This document shows positions 42,899-51,567 of a DNA stretch of 64,000 bases, piece by piece (the first letter of the stretch is position 1; each line of letters opens with the position of its first letter). Below the pieces are notes generated by a model. That model saw nothing but the letters and a program-made list of their open reading frames with translations. It did no database searches and had not been told where the DNA came from. Source of the stretch: an uncultured Desulfovibrio sp. (GTDB lineage Bacteria; Desulfobacterota; Desulfovibrionia; Desulfovibrionales; Desulfovibrionaceae). The stretch lies in the NCBI RefSeq assembly GCF_902477725.1, contig NZ_CABSIF010000002.1, positions 256,508 through 320,507 of the forward strand. The letters are read 5' to 3'. A program made the translations under genes and the position numbers.

Positions 42899-43445
42899 CT
42901 TTTACCTCGCAGGGGGAATAACCATATTTTATGAAATGCGTTATCAAATTCTTTTTAAAAGGGCTTAAATTATGCCCATCTGAGTCTGATTCTAAGAAAA
43001 ATATCGGATAATGCCAACATTATGTTATGGCAATATGTCAAATTTGCAAAAAAAAATGCACATCCAGAGATATTTGCAGAACTTTACTAGATTTTTCACA
43101 TATCAACACCAGTTTTTGTGCATGGTATCAAAACTTAAACACTGTAACTTTTTTTTGATGCAGGGCCTCAATTTATTCTTGCCCATCGAAAAGGTTTGTA
43201 GCAAACTCAATTTCCCCCCTGCGCCAGAGGCCGAACGCAACCGCCAGTGTGGATCCGCCGGTTGGAGCGCAGAGGCTGTCTTTTGACAGTCCCATGCTTC
43301 AACTCGTGGTGCGTTTTGGTCATGTCTTCAGACTATACCAAAAGGTCAGTCAACTTTGCACCCTACGAGAGGGTTCATTCGCGTCCCTGTAGCCCAGTTT
43401 TGCGGGCTGGTCTTCAAGTGACGCATTTTCCCGAGGTTAACAGCT
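42899..43445. other. Divergent intergenic region upstream of the chemoreceptor and glutamate synthase operon
   Basis: No gene seen. The left half is AT-rich and should hold the chemoreceptor promoter. Nearer the glutamate synthase start are a small hairpin CCCTACGAGAGGG (43359-43371) and another, AGCCCAGTTTTGCGGGCT (43392-43409), which may be parts of a structured leader. No known riboswitch was recognised. Confidence 0.5.
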
Positions 43446-44552
43446 ATGTGCAGAATTGGTTCCATCAAGAGCAAGACGCCTGTACCCCCCTCAATGGCGC
43501 TCAATCTAATGCTGCCGCAGCAGGAAGGGCATGACAACTCCGGTTTTGCTATGGTTATGCAAGACCTGGAGGGCGTGTTCAGCCACTACAAAGACAAGCC
43601 CCTGCTTTCATTGGCCTGCACCCCCGAGGGTGTGCAACTGGTCAACGACTACATGGAAGAAAAGGGTTTTGTGCAGGTTGCCCAGTGGGTGCCTGAAGTG
43701 GACAAACGCCCCGGCCTCAAGATTGAGGCCATGCCCCGTTACGTCTTCCGCAACTATGACTACCCCGAGGAATACCGTTCCCGTAGTCAGGAAGAACGCG
43801 AAAACCTGCTGCTGGACACACGCCTTGAGCTGCGGGGCTTGTTGGCCGAGAAAAAGAATGGCTTTGTCTATTCGTTCTGGCCCGATGTACTGACCCTTAA
43901 AGAAATCGGTGATCCTGCCGACATAGCTGTATATTTTCGACTATGGAAAGACGATGGCCGCCTGACCGCGCGCAACATCGTGACCCAGTGCCGCCAGAAT
44001 ACCAACTACGCCATCGTGCGTTACGCTGCGCATCCCTTCTTTTTGCAGGGCTACACTGTGTGCGCCAACGGCGAGAACACTTTTTTCACCAAGAACAAAG
44101 AGTTCCAGAAGTCGCTGCACAGGGGTTATGTGGGTTTTGAATCCGACTCGCAGAACTTTCTGTACACCTTGCATTATGTCTTGCATGAGCTGCGCTGGCC
44201 CATCAAGTATTACAAGCACGTGATCACGCCCCTGCCTTTTGTGGAGGCGGAACAGCGCGCTGACCGCAAGGTGCTGAATCTTATTCGCGAATCCCTCGCG
44301 CATCTGGAGATCAACGGCCCCAACACCATCATCGGCCTTCTGCCTGACGGCAAGATGATTACCTGCTGCGACTCCAAAAAGCTGCGGCCCGTTGTTGTGG
44401 GCGTAAACTCGGACATGGTGGCCATCGCCTCCGAGGTCTGCGGTCTGAACGCCATCATGCCTGACCGCGACATCTCCAACGACATCTATCCCAATGAGCG
44501 GGAAATGGTGGTTATTGACAACGATCTGGCGGTGCAGCGATGGAATCAGTAA
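43446..44552 (+). CDS. Glutamate synthase, glutaminase (GATase II) subunit
   Basis: A 368-residue class II glutamine amidotransferase, the stand-alone equivalent of the N-terminal domain of GltB. The catalytic cysteine is Cys2, exposed after Met removal (MCRIGS), and HDNSGFAMVM contributes to the glutamine site. It should release ammonia from glutamine and channel it to the synthase subunit. Splitting GltB into separate subunits is the archaeal-type arrangement also found in Desulfovibrio and Thermotoga. GAGG lies nine bases before the ATG. Its end overlaps the next gene by 13 bases. Confidence 0.88.
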   Translation: MCRIGSIKSKTPVPPSMALNLMLPQQEGHDNSGFAMVMQDLEGVFSHYKDKPLLSLACTPEGVQLVNDYMEEKGFVQVAQWVPEVDKRPGLKIEAMPRYVFRNYDYPEEYRSRSQEERENLLLDTRLELRGLLAEKKNGFVYSFWPDVLTLKEIGDPADIAVYFRLWKDDGRLTARNIVTQCRQNTNYAIVRYAAHPFFLQGYTVCANGENTFFTKNKEFQKSLHRGYVGFESDSQNFLYTLHYVLHELRWPIKYYKHVITPLPFVEAEQRADRKVLNLIRESLAHLEINGPNTIIGLLPDGKMITCCDSKKLRPVVVGVNSDMVAIASEVCGLNAIMPDRDISNDIYPNEREMVVIDNDLAVQRWNQ

Positions 44553-46171
44553 GAACTCAGGACGTAAGTGTTAACGACCTGCGCTGGAAGATAGAATACC
44601 GCCCCGATTTGTGCACCATGTGCGGCTCGTGCGTGGCGGCGTGTACTTTCAACGCCATTGAAGTGGGCATGATGCGCCGCAGCATCACGCTTTCGCGCAA
44701 GGCCTTTCCCGACCCGACGCAGGAACATTCCGCGCGCCCGGTCATCATGCAAAAGGCCAGCATACCCAACGCCTGCGTGGGTTGCGGCATGTGCGAAAAA
44801 ATCTGTCCCAACGCGGCTATCAAACCCGTGCGCAACCAGGATACGCGGTTTCCCCTGTTGGCGCGTCACCACGGCCCCGTCAAACGGGGCGGGCGCACCA
44901 ACCTGAACCCGCCGCGCACGCTCGATTCCATCTTTGTGGGCCGCATCAGCCAGATGACCGACCCCGCGCTGGATTCCGAGCGTCACACCTTTGATATCCG
45001 CTCCCCCCTTGGCCGCGTCATGCTTGCCAAGGAACTGCCCCTGCGCGTTGACGGCGACAGCCTTGTGCTGACCGAGCGCACCCCCCCGGTGCACTGGATT
45101 TACCCCGCCATCTTCAGCGACATGAGCATCGGCGCGCTCTCCACCCGCGCGTGGGAAGCCATTGCCCTTGCCGCAGCCTATCTTAATGAACACTGCGGCA
45201 TGCCTGTGCGCATGTGCTCGGGCGAGGGCGGCATGCCCATCAAGCTGCTGGAATCCGACCAGCTCAAGTACATGATCCTGCAGATCGCCTCCGGTCACTT
45301 CGGCTGGAACCGCATCATCAAGGCCATGCCCCGTATGAAGACCGACCCGGCGGGTGTGCTCATCAAGATTGGTCAGGGTGCAAAACCCGGCGACGGCGGC
45401 CTCTTGCCCGCAGCCAAGGTGGCTCCGCACATTCAGGCCATCCGTGGCGTACCCAAGGCGACCCTGCATTCGCCGCCGAACCATCAGGGCCTGTATTCCA
45501 TTGAAGAATCCGTGCAGAAAATGCACCTTTCGCTCAATGCGGCCTTTGGCTTCCGCGTGCCGGTGGCTATCAAGTGCGCGGCATCTGCCACGTCTGTTTC
45601 CGTCTACAACAACCTGTTGCGCGATCCCTACAAGATCTGCGGCGGGTTCTTCATCGACGGCATTCAGGGCGGCACTGGCGCTGCCAACGAGGTTTCGCTG
45701 GAGCACACCGGGCATCCCATTGTTTCCAAGCTGCGCGACTGCTACATGGCTGCCGTTGCCCAGGGTCTTCAGGGGCAGATTCCCCTGTGGGCTGGCGGCG
45801 GCATAGGCCTGACCGGCAACGCGGCTGCGGATGCCTTCAAGATGATCTGCCTTGGCGCCAACGGCGTTATCATCGGCAAGATCCTCATCCAGTTGCTGGG
45901 CTGCGTCGGCAATGAGCATGGCCGCTGCAATGCCTGTAATACCGGCAAATGTCCCACGGGCATATGCACCCAGGATCCGCGTCTGGTCAAAAGGCTGGAT
46001 GTGGACAGGGGTGCGCAGAACATTGTGGACTACATGCTGGCCTTTGACTCCGAACTGCGCAAGCTGCTGGCCCCTGTGGGCAACAGTTCGCTGCCGGTTG
46101 GGCGTTCCGACGCCCTGGTTACCACGGACAAGGCTGTGGCCGACAAGCTGGATATCCAGTACGCCTGTTAG
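44540..46171 (+). CDS. Glutamate synthase, FMN synthase subunit with N-terminal ferredoxin domain
   Basis: A 543-residue subunit that makes glutamate from 2-oxoglutarate and ammonia. Two [4Fe-4S] motifs are at the N-terminus (CTMCGSCVAAC near 25 and CVGCGMCEKIC near 78). The FMN-binding barrel follows with GGIQGGTGAAN-like and AGGGIGLTGNAAADAFK segments. A cysteine cluster CNACNTGKCPTGIC near 456 binds the [3Fe-4S] centre. The gene overlaps the glutaminase gene by 13 bases, so translation is probably coupled; its own ribosome site is weak. Confidence 0.9.
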   Translation: MESVRTQDVSVNDLRWKIEYRPDLCTMCGSCVAACTFNAIEVGMMRRSITLSRKAFPDPTQEHSARPVIMQKASIPNACVGCGMCEKICPNAAIKPVRNQDTRFPLLARHHGPVKRGGRTNLNPPRTLDSIFVGRISQMTDPALDSERHTFDIRSPLGRVMLAKELPLRVDGDSLVLTERTPPVHWIYPAIFSDMSIGALSTRAWEAIALAAAYLNEHCGMPVRMCSGEGGMPIKLLESDQLKYMILQIASGHFGWNRIIKAMPRMKTDPAGVLIKIGQGAKPGDGGLLPAAKVAPHIQAIRGVPKATLHSPPNHQGLYSIEESVQKMHLSLNAAFGFRVPVAIKCAASATSVSVYNNLLRDPYKICGGFFIDGIQGGTGAANEVSLEHTGHPIVSKLRDCYMAAVAQGLQGQIPLWAGGGIGLTGNAAADAFKMICLGANGVIIGKILIQLLGCVGNEHGRCNACNTGKCPTGICTQDPRLVKRLDVDRGAQNIVDYMLAFDSELRKLLAPVGNSSLPVGRSDALVTTDKAVADKLDIQYAC

Positions 46172-46191
46172 ATTTTGGCGAGGAGCAGAAC

Positions 46192-48489
46192 ATGCTGCGC
46201 GTTAGCACGGTAGACGAACACAAGCGCATGTCCACCCAGGATTTGCTGCTGGCCATTGAGGCGGCGGTAGAGAAGGGTGAGACTGACTTTTATATTGAGG
46301 CCTCGGGCCAGCACGATATCGGCGGCCCCCTGTGGAACAAGGAAGGAAAAAAGCTGACCTTCAAGGTCAGCAACCCCGGTCAGCGGGTAGGCTCCATGTG
46401 CCTGCCCAACACCGAAATCCTGGTTGAAGGCTCCGCCTCGGCGGACGTAGGCTGGTTGAACGCGGGCGGGCGCATTGTGGTGCGCGGCGATGCGGGTGAC
46501 ACTGCGGCCCACTGCGCGGCAGCCGGTACTGTTTACATTGGTGGCCGCGCGGGTACCCGCTCAGGCTCCCTGATGAAGCACGACCCCCTTTATGAAGCCC
46601 CGGAACTCTGGGTGCTCAAGAGCGTGGGCAGCTTCTCTTTTGAATTCATGGGCGGCGGCAAGGCCGTTGTGTGCGGCCATGACAGCCAGAACATTGCCTC
46701 GGTCATGGGCGAACGCTCCTGCGTCGGCATGGTTGGCGGTGCTGTTTACTTCCGTGGGCCTGTTGGACAGCTGCCCAAGGACGTGCGCCTTAATCCCCTG
46801 GACGATGAAGATATCGCCTGGCTTGATGCTGGTCTTGACGACTTTCTGATGGCCATTGATCAGCCCAGCCTGCGCAGCGAACTGTGCGACTGGAGCCAGT
46901 GGCAGAAGATCACGCCGCTGCCGTTTGAGGAGCGCGGCCAGAAGGAAGTCTTGAGCCTTGGGCAGTTCCGCAGCAAGGAATGGATACCCAGCGGTATTTT
47001 CAGCGATGTGGCCCCCGATGACTTTATGGTCAACGGCCTGGTGGCGCGCGGCGATTACCGCCTGCGTGTGCCCATGTGGCAGAACGCCGAGTATGCCGCC
47101 CCTTGCGAATTCAACTGCCCGGCGTCCATCCCCACCCAGCGCAGACTTAACCTTCTGCGTGAAGGTAATGTGGAAGAAGCCTACCGCATGGTGCTGGATT
47201 ACACGCCGTTCCCCGGTTCCGTCTGCGGCAGCGTGTGCCCCAACCCCTGCATGCAGAGCTGCACGCGCACTGATCTGGACAGCCCTGTGCAGATCGGCAA
47301 GCTCGGTTCCTATTCTGCGGATATCACGGTCGAAAAGCCCAAAACCCGCACCGGCAAGCACATTGGCGTGATCGGCGGCGGTGTTGGCGGCCTCACGGCT
47401 GCCTGGCAGCTCGCCCGGCTGGGCCACGACGTCACCGTGTACGAAGCCGATTCCGTTATGGGCGGCAAGCTTGAGCAGGTGATTCCCCGTGCCCGTCTGA
47501 ACCATGACCTGCTGCGCAAGGAACTCAAGCGCATTGAGGACATGGGCGTGACCTTTGTGAACAATTGCCCTGTTGACGCCAAAAAGTTCGAGGAACTGCG
47601 CAAAAAGCACTCTGCTCTGGTGGTCGCCACCGGCGGGCATGTGCCGCGCATCTTCCCCTGGCCCGGTCACGAAAAGATCGTGGCTGGCATCGACTTTCTG
47701 AAGGCCATCAACAAGGGCGAAAAGCCCGCCGTGCCCGACAGCGTGATTGTTATCGGTTGCGGCAACGCGGGTATGGACGCCGCTGTGGGCGCATACGCCA
47801 TGGGCGCCAAGCAGGTGACCTGCATCGACGTGCAGAAGCCCGCCGCCTTTGCTCACGAAATTGAGCATGTTGAAGGACTGGGCGGCAAACTTGTGTGGCC
47901 CGTGCAGACCAAGGAAGTCACCGATAACGGCATCATCACCCAGGAAGGGACGCTCATTCCCGGCAAGATGGTCATTATCACCATTGGCGAATCGCCCGAC
48001 CTCTCCTTCCTGCCGGAAGGTCTGGAAAAGTTCCGCGAATGGATCGTGCCCAAGCCCGACCTCAGCATCATGGACGGCGTTTTTGCAGTGGGCGACGTTA
48101 TCAAGCCCGGTCTGCTGGTGCATGCCATTGGCACGGGCCGCGATGCCGCCTTTGCCGCTGATGCCTTTGTGCGCGGCGAAACCTACACGCCGGAAAAGAA
48201 AAAGCTCGTGCCTTCCACGCGTCTGCACACGGCCTATTTTGCCAAGTGTCATGACCGTGAGCTGCCTACGCCGCAGGATGAATTCTCCCGCTGCGTGAGC
48301 TGCGGCACCTGCCGCGATTGCAAGATGTGCCTCAAATCCTGCCCGGAAAAGGCCATCGACCGCAACGAAACCGCTGGCGGCGGATTTGAATACGTTTCTA
48401 ATCCTGCCCGCTGCATCGGCTGCGGCATCTGCGCAGGCATCTGCCCCTGCGGCATCTGGACCATGTATCCCAACTGGGACATGAGCTAG
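46192..48489 (+). CDS. Glutamate synthase GXGXG domain fused to GltD-like flavoprotein and ferredoxin
   Basis: A 765-residue three-part protein. Residues 1-240 form the GXGXG beta-helix domain normally at the end of GltB (GGRIVVRGDAGDTAAH, GGRAGTRSGSLMK). Residues about 295-690 are the GltD-like small subunit, with a cysteine-rich entry (CEFNCPAS, CGSVCPNPCMQSC), an FAD motif (GVIGGGVGGLTAAWQLARLG) and an NAD(P)H motif (VIGCGNAGMDAAVG). The last 70 residues add two [4Fe-4S] motifs (CGTCRDCKMCLKSCP and CIGCGICAGICPCG). It would carry electrons from NAD(P)H or ferredoxin to the FMN subunit. GAGGAG precedes the ATG. Confidence 0.9.
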   Translation: MLRVSTVDEHKRMSTQDLLLAIEAAVEKGETDFYIEASGQHDIGGPLWNKEGKKLTFKVSNPGQRVGSMCLPNTEILVEGSASADVGWLNAGGRIVVRGDAGDTAAHCAAAGTVYIGGRAGTRSGSLMKHDPLYEAPELWVLKSVGSFSFEFMGGGKAVVCGHDSQNIASVMGERSCVGMVGGAVYFRGPVGQLPKDVRLNPLDDEDIAWLDAGLDDFLMAIDQPSLRSELCDWSQWQKITPLPFEERGQKEVLSLGQFRSKEWIPSGIFSDVAPDDFMVNGLVARGDYRLRVPMWQNAEYAAPCEFNCPASIPTQRRLNLLREGNVEEAYRMVLDYTPFPGSVCGSVCPNPCMQSCTRTDLDSPVQIGKLGSYSADITVEKPKTRTGKHIGVIGGGVGGLTAAWQLARLGHDVTVYEADSVMGGKLEQVIPRARLNHDLLRKELKRIEDMGVTFVNNCPVDAKKFEELRKKHSALVVATGGHVPRIFPWPGHEKIVAGIDFLKAINKGEKPAVPDSVIVIGCGNAGMDAAVGAYAMGAKQVTCIDVQKPAAFAHEIEHVEGLGGKLVWPVQTKEVTDNGIITQEGTLIPGKMVIITIGESPDLSFLPEGLEKFREWIVPKPDLSIMDGVFAVGDVIKPGLLVHAIGTGRDAAFAADAFVRGETYTPEKKKLVPSTRLHTAYFAKCHDRELPTPQDEFSRCVSCGTCRDCKMCLKSCPEKAIDRNETAGGGFEYVSNPARCIGCGICAGICPCGIWTMYPNWDMS

Positions 48490-48525
48490 ACCTCTGGCGG
48501 GCTTTTGTCTGCCCTGAATGAACGC

Positions 48526-48570
48526 AAAGCCCCCTTTCTCCCGCCACACGGGTAAGAGAGGGGGCTTTTT
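48526..48570 (+). terminator. Terminator of the glutamate synthase operon
   Basis: AAAGCCCCCT (48526-48535) pairs with AGGGGGCTTT (48559-48568), with CCCG/CGGG pairing inside, followed by T residues. The flanking A and T runs let it work in both directions. Confidence 0.88.
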
Positions 48571-48732
48571 GCGCCGCCAGTGTCGGGCATCCTGCACTTT
48601 TGTTTGAGGCAAAATTATTGCATACTGGCGGAAGGCACAGTTTATCTGTATTCAGTCCGCGCTGCATTTCGCCCTGGTTTGCGCGCAATCGCAGTATGCG
48701 GTTTCACTGCCAGCATTTTCAGGAGAATTTCA

Positions 48733-49242
48733 ATGGATGTTTTTGAAGCGCTGTTTACCCGCCGCAGCATACGTAAATTCACGGCTGAGCCTGTGAGCGA
48801 TGAAGATTTGCAGCTCGTACTCAAGGCCGCCATGTGCGCGCCCAGCGCACACAACAAACAGCCCTGGCACTTTGTGGTTGTGCGCGACAAAGCTTTGCTG
48901 GCATCCATTGCCGAGCGGCACCCTTATGCCAAAATGGCCGCCGAAGCGCCTGTGGTGATTGTGGTTTGCGCCAATCCGGATGAAGCCAAAGCTCCCGGCT
49001 ACTGGCAGCAGGACTGCACGGCTGCTCTGGAAAACATGCTGATTGCCGCGCGCGGCCTGAACCTTGGCACGGTGTGGTGCGGCATGTACCCCTTTGAAGA
49101 CCGCGTTGAACCCATCCGCGAACTGCTCAATGTTCCGGCCCAGATCAACATGCTTGGTCTTGTGGTTATGGGGCACCCTGCGCAGCCTTTTGCCGAGGCG
49201 GACAGATTCAACGAAAGCAAGGTTCATCTGAACGGCTGGTAA
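48733..49242 (+). CDS. Nitroreductase-family flavoprotein
   Basis: FMN-dependent oxidoreductase of 169 residues. The N-terminus FEALFTRRSIRKFTAEPV with APSAHNKQPWHFVVV is the nitroreductase FMN-binding signature, and GLGT-like NLGTVWCGM contributes the second FMN contact. The true substrate is unknown; many members reduce nitro compounds or quinones with NAD(P)H. The ATG at 48733 is preceded by AGGAGA, which excludes a longer upstream frame that would begin near the glutamate synthase terminator. It is followed by the acetyltransferase gene after 34 bases. Confidence 0.88.
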   Translation: MDVFEALFTRRSIRKFTAEPVSDEDLQLVLKAAMCAPSAHNKQPWHFVVVRDKALLASIAERHPYAKMAAEAPVVIVVCANPDEAKAPGYWQQDCTAALENMLIAARGLNLGTVWCGMYPFEDRVEPIRELLNVPAQINMLGLVVMGHPAQPFAEADRFNESKVHLNGW

Positions 49243-49276
49243 ACATCGCTACTCCGCAACCTTGAGGCCTGCACTC

Positions 49277-49840
49277 ATGGATTCACAACCATTGCACTCC
49301 AGCGCCGGCTGCGCGCCGCACATTATTGTAGATGACGCGCAACCGGATGATATGGCGGCAGTACAGGGCATTTATGCCTGGCATGTGCTGCACGGGCTGG
49401 CAACTTTTGAAGAGCTGCCGCCCAGTGTGGAAGAAATGGAGCGCCGCCGTCAGGCAGTGCTTGCATCTGGTTTGCCCTATCTGGTGGCCCGGCAGGACAA
49501 TACCGTTGTGGGCTATTGCTACGCTGGTCTGTACGGTGCGCGGTCGGCTTACAGATTTTGCCTTGAAGATTCCATCTATGTTGCGCAAGAGGCCATGGGG
49601 CAAGGACTTGGGCATGCGCTGCTGCAAACGCTCATTGAGAGGTGCGAGCGCGGCCCCTGGCGGCAGATGGTGGCTGTTATCGGCCACAGCGGCAACGCTG
49701 GTTCCATTGCCCTGCATGCGGCGCATGGCTTCAGGCACACGGGTTTGCTCCAGTCTGCTGGCTACAAGCTCGGCCAATGGGTTGATGTTGTGCTGATGCA
49801 GCGGGCACTGGGCCCTGGTGACACCACCAAGGCACTGTAA
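49277..49840 (+). CDS. GNAT N-acetyltransferase, phosphinothricin-acetyltransferase type
   Basis: A 187-residue acetyltransferase. The central VARQDNTVVGYCYAGLY strand and the acetyl-CoA loop VAQEAMGQGLGHALL (Q/R-x-x-G-x-G/A) are clear, as is the IALHAAHGFRHTGLL segment. The ATFEELPPSVEEM opening and the C-terminal W-D-V-V-L-M-Q are typical of the Pat/YncA group that acetylates phosphinothricin, methionine sulfoximine or similar amino acids. The ATG at 49277 has GAGG upstream; a TTG fifteen bases earlier is less likely. Possibly co-transcribed with the nitroreductase. Confidence 0.85.
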   Translation: MDSQPLHSSAGCAPHIIVDDAQPDDMAAVQGIYAWHVLHGLATFEELPPSVEEMERRRQAVLASGLPYLVARQDNTVVGYCYAGLYGARSAYRFCLEDSIYVAQEAMGQGLGHALLQTLIERCERGPWRQMVAVIGHSGNAGSIALHAAHGFRHTGLLQSAGYKLGQWVDVVLMQRALGPGDTTKAL

Positions 49841-49887
49841 TCGCGAGGCAGCTGCGCAAAAAATTGCGGCAGCATAGCGTAATCACA

Positions 49888-49952
49888 AAAAAAGCCTGTG
49901 CGGTACGGAATTTGTCCTTCTCAGGAATATTCCGCAACGCAGCAGGCTTTTT
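49888..49952. terminator. Bidirectional terminator between acetyltransferase and gdhA
   Basis: AAAAAGCCTG (49889-49898) pairs with CAGGCTTTTT (49943-49952), with an inner GGAAT/ATTCC stem. It lies between two converging genes and has A and T runs for both. Confidence 0.88.
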
Positions 49953-50002
49953 GTCATACTTGCCGGTCAGGCATACTCAGGGCATGACTGCCAATCGTAG
50001 TG

Positions 50003-51352
50003 CTACACGCCCAGGGCGATCATGGCGTCAGCCACCTTGCGGAAGCCCGCAATGTTCGCGCCCATCACAAGGTTGCCCTTGTGGCCGAATTCTGCGGCAG
50101 TGGCAGCGGCACGCTGGTGAATATCATACATGATGTGCTTGAGCTGGTTGTCCACCGCTTCAAACGTCCAGCGCTGCATGCTGGCATTTTGCGCCATTTC
50201 AAGCTGGCTGACCGACACGCCGCCCGCGTTGGCGGCCTTGGCGGGGCCGTATGCGATGCCGGAAGAAATAAAGGCATGCACTGCGTCAAGCGTAGAGGGC
50301 ATGTTTGCACCTTCTGCCACGCAACCGCAGCCGTTGGCCAGCAGGGTTTCCGCGTCCGCAATGTTCAGTTCGTTCTGCGTCGCGCAGGGAAAAGCCGCAA
50401 AGCAGGGCACGTTCCACACGGCATTGCGACCCGCGGGATAAGACGCCACAGGCGTGTATTTGGCGGAAGAAACCAGCTCCGCATAGCGGGTGAGGGGGCC
50501 GCGCTCAATTTCTTTCACCTGCTTGAGCACGTCCAGCCTGATGCCCTCTGGGTCATAGATCATGCCGCGCGAGTCGGAAACGGTCACAGGCTTTGCGCCC
50601 ACCTGAATAAGCTTCTGGCAGCAGTGGATAGCCACGTTGCCCGCGCCGGAAACCGTGCAGACCTTGCCTTCAAGGCTCTGGCCGCGCGCATCAAGCATGG
50701 CCTGGGCAAAATACACAGCGCCGTAGCCTGTGGCTTCAGGCCGCGCCAGCGAGCCGCCAAAGAGCAGATTTTTGCCGGTAAGTACACCCTCGTAGCGCCG
50801 AGTCAGGCGCTTGTACTGCCCAAAAAGAAAGCTGATTTCCTGACTGCCCACGCCAATATCGCCAGCTGGCACGTCAACTGTTGCGCCAATATGCGTCCAG
50901 AGTTCCGTCATGAATGCCTGGCAGAAGCGCATGATCTCCGTCTTGGATTTACCCTTGGGGTTAAAATCAGAGCCGCCCTTGGCGCCGCCGATGGCAAGGC
51001 CCGAGAGCGAGTTTTTGAAAATCTGCTCAAAACCAAGAAATTTCAGCACGCCCTGATTCACGCTGGGGTGAAAGCGCAGACCGCCCTTGAACGGGCCAAG
51101 AGCCGAGTTGTACTGAACCCTATAACCCCGGTTAACCTGAACCTGTCCTGTGTCGTCCATCCATTGTACGCGGAAGGAGACGCAGCGTTCCGGCTCCACA
51201 ATCCGCTCAAGGATTTTCATTTTTGCGTATTCAGTTTGCTTGTCCAGGATGGGCTGCAGACTTTGCAACACCTCTTGTACAGCCTGCAAAAAAACAGGTT
51301 CATGGGGATAGGTTTCTTTAAGGTTATTTAACACTCGTTCAACATAAGGCAT
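50003..51352 (-). CDS. gdhA: NADP-specific glutamate dehydrogenase
   Basis: A 449-residue hexameric-type glutamate dehydrogenase making glutamate from 2-oxoglutarate and ammonia. The catalytic lysine region is GPFKGGLRFHPSVN with AIGGAKGGSDF, and the dinucleotide fold is VSGAGNVAIHCCQK, where the small residues and downstream Ser-Asp (TVSDSRG) favour NADPH. The ATG at 51352 has GGAG six bases upstream. Together with the glutamate synthase operon 1.5 kb away it gives the cell both low- and high-affinity ammonia assimilation. Confidence 0.94.
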   Translation of the reverse strand: MPYVERVLNNLKETYPHEPVFLQAVQEVLQSLQPILDKQTEYAKMKILERIVEPERCVSFRVQWMDDTGQVQVNRGYRVQYNSALGPFKGGLRFHPSVNQGVLKFLGFEQIFKNSLSGLAIGGAKGGSDFNPKGKSKTEIMRFCQAFMTELWTHIGATVDVPAGDIGVGSQEISFLFGQYKRLTRRYEGVLTGKNLLFGGSLARPEATGYGAVYFAQAMLDARGQSLEGKVCTVSGAGNVAIHCCQKLIQVGAKPVTVSDSRGMIYDPEGIRLDVLKQVKEIERGPLTRYAELVSSAKYTPVASYPAGRNAVWNVPCFAAFPCATQNELNIADAETLLANGCGCVAEGANMPSTLDAVHAFISSGIAYGPAKAANAGGVSVSQLEMAQNASMQRWTFEAVDNQLKHIMYDIHQRAAATAAEFGHKGNLVMGANIAGFRKVADAMIALGV

Positions 51353-51505
51353 GTTGCTCTCCTGATAGGGGGGATAAGGATTGCACGAAAAAATTTCCGC
51401 ATAACATTGATTCAAGCAGGTTTTTTTTAGACAAGATGATGCAGTTTGACAAGAATTTAAAAAAATACGTAATCCGATATGGGGGATGTGACGTTTGCGA
51501 CAAAA

Positions 51506-51538
51506 AGCCCCGGTCGGCTTGAGAGGCTGACCGGGGCT
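51506..51538 (-). terminator. Terminator of the Lpd-like flavoprotein gene
   Basis: A perfect 10-bp stem, AGCCCCGGTC (51506-51515) with GACCGGGGCT (51529-51538), with the minus-strand T-run at 51505-51501. Confidence 0.88.
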
Positions 51539-51567
51539 GAATGACGGGAATGGGAAAATTTATGGCA

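Noticed and set aside
46561..48612. Long minus-strand frame opposite the glutamate synthase flavoprotein
   Set aside because: Antisense shadow; rich in His and Ala without domains, while the plus strand encodes a clear FAD protein.
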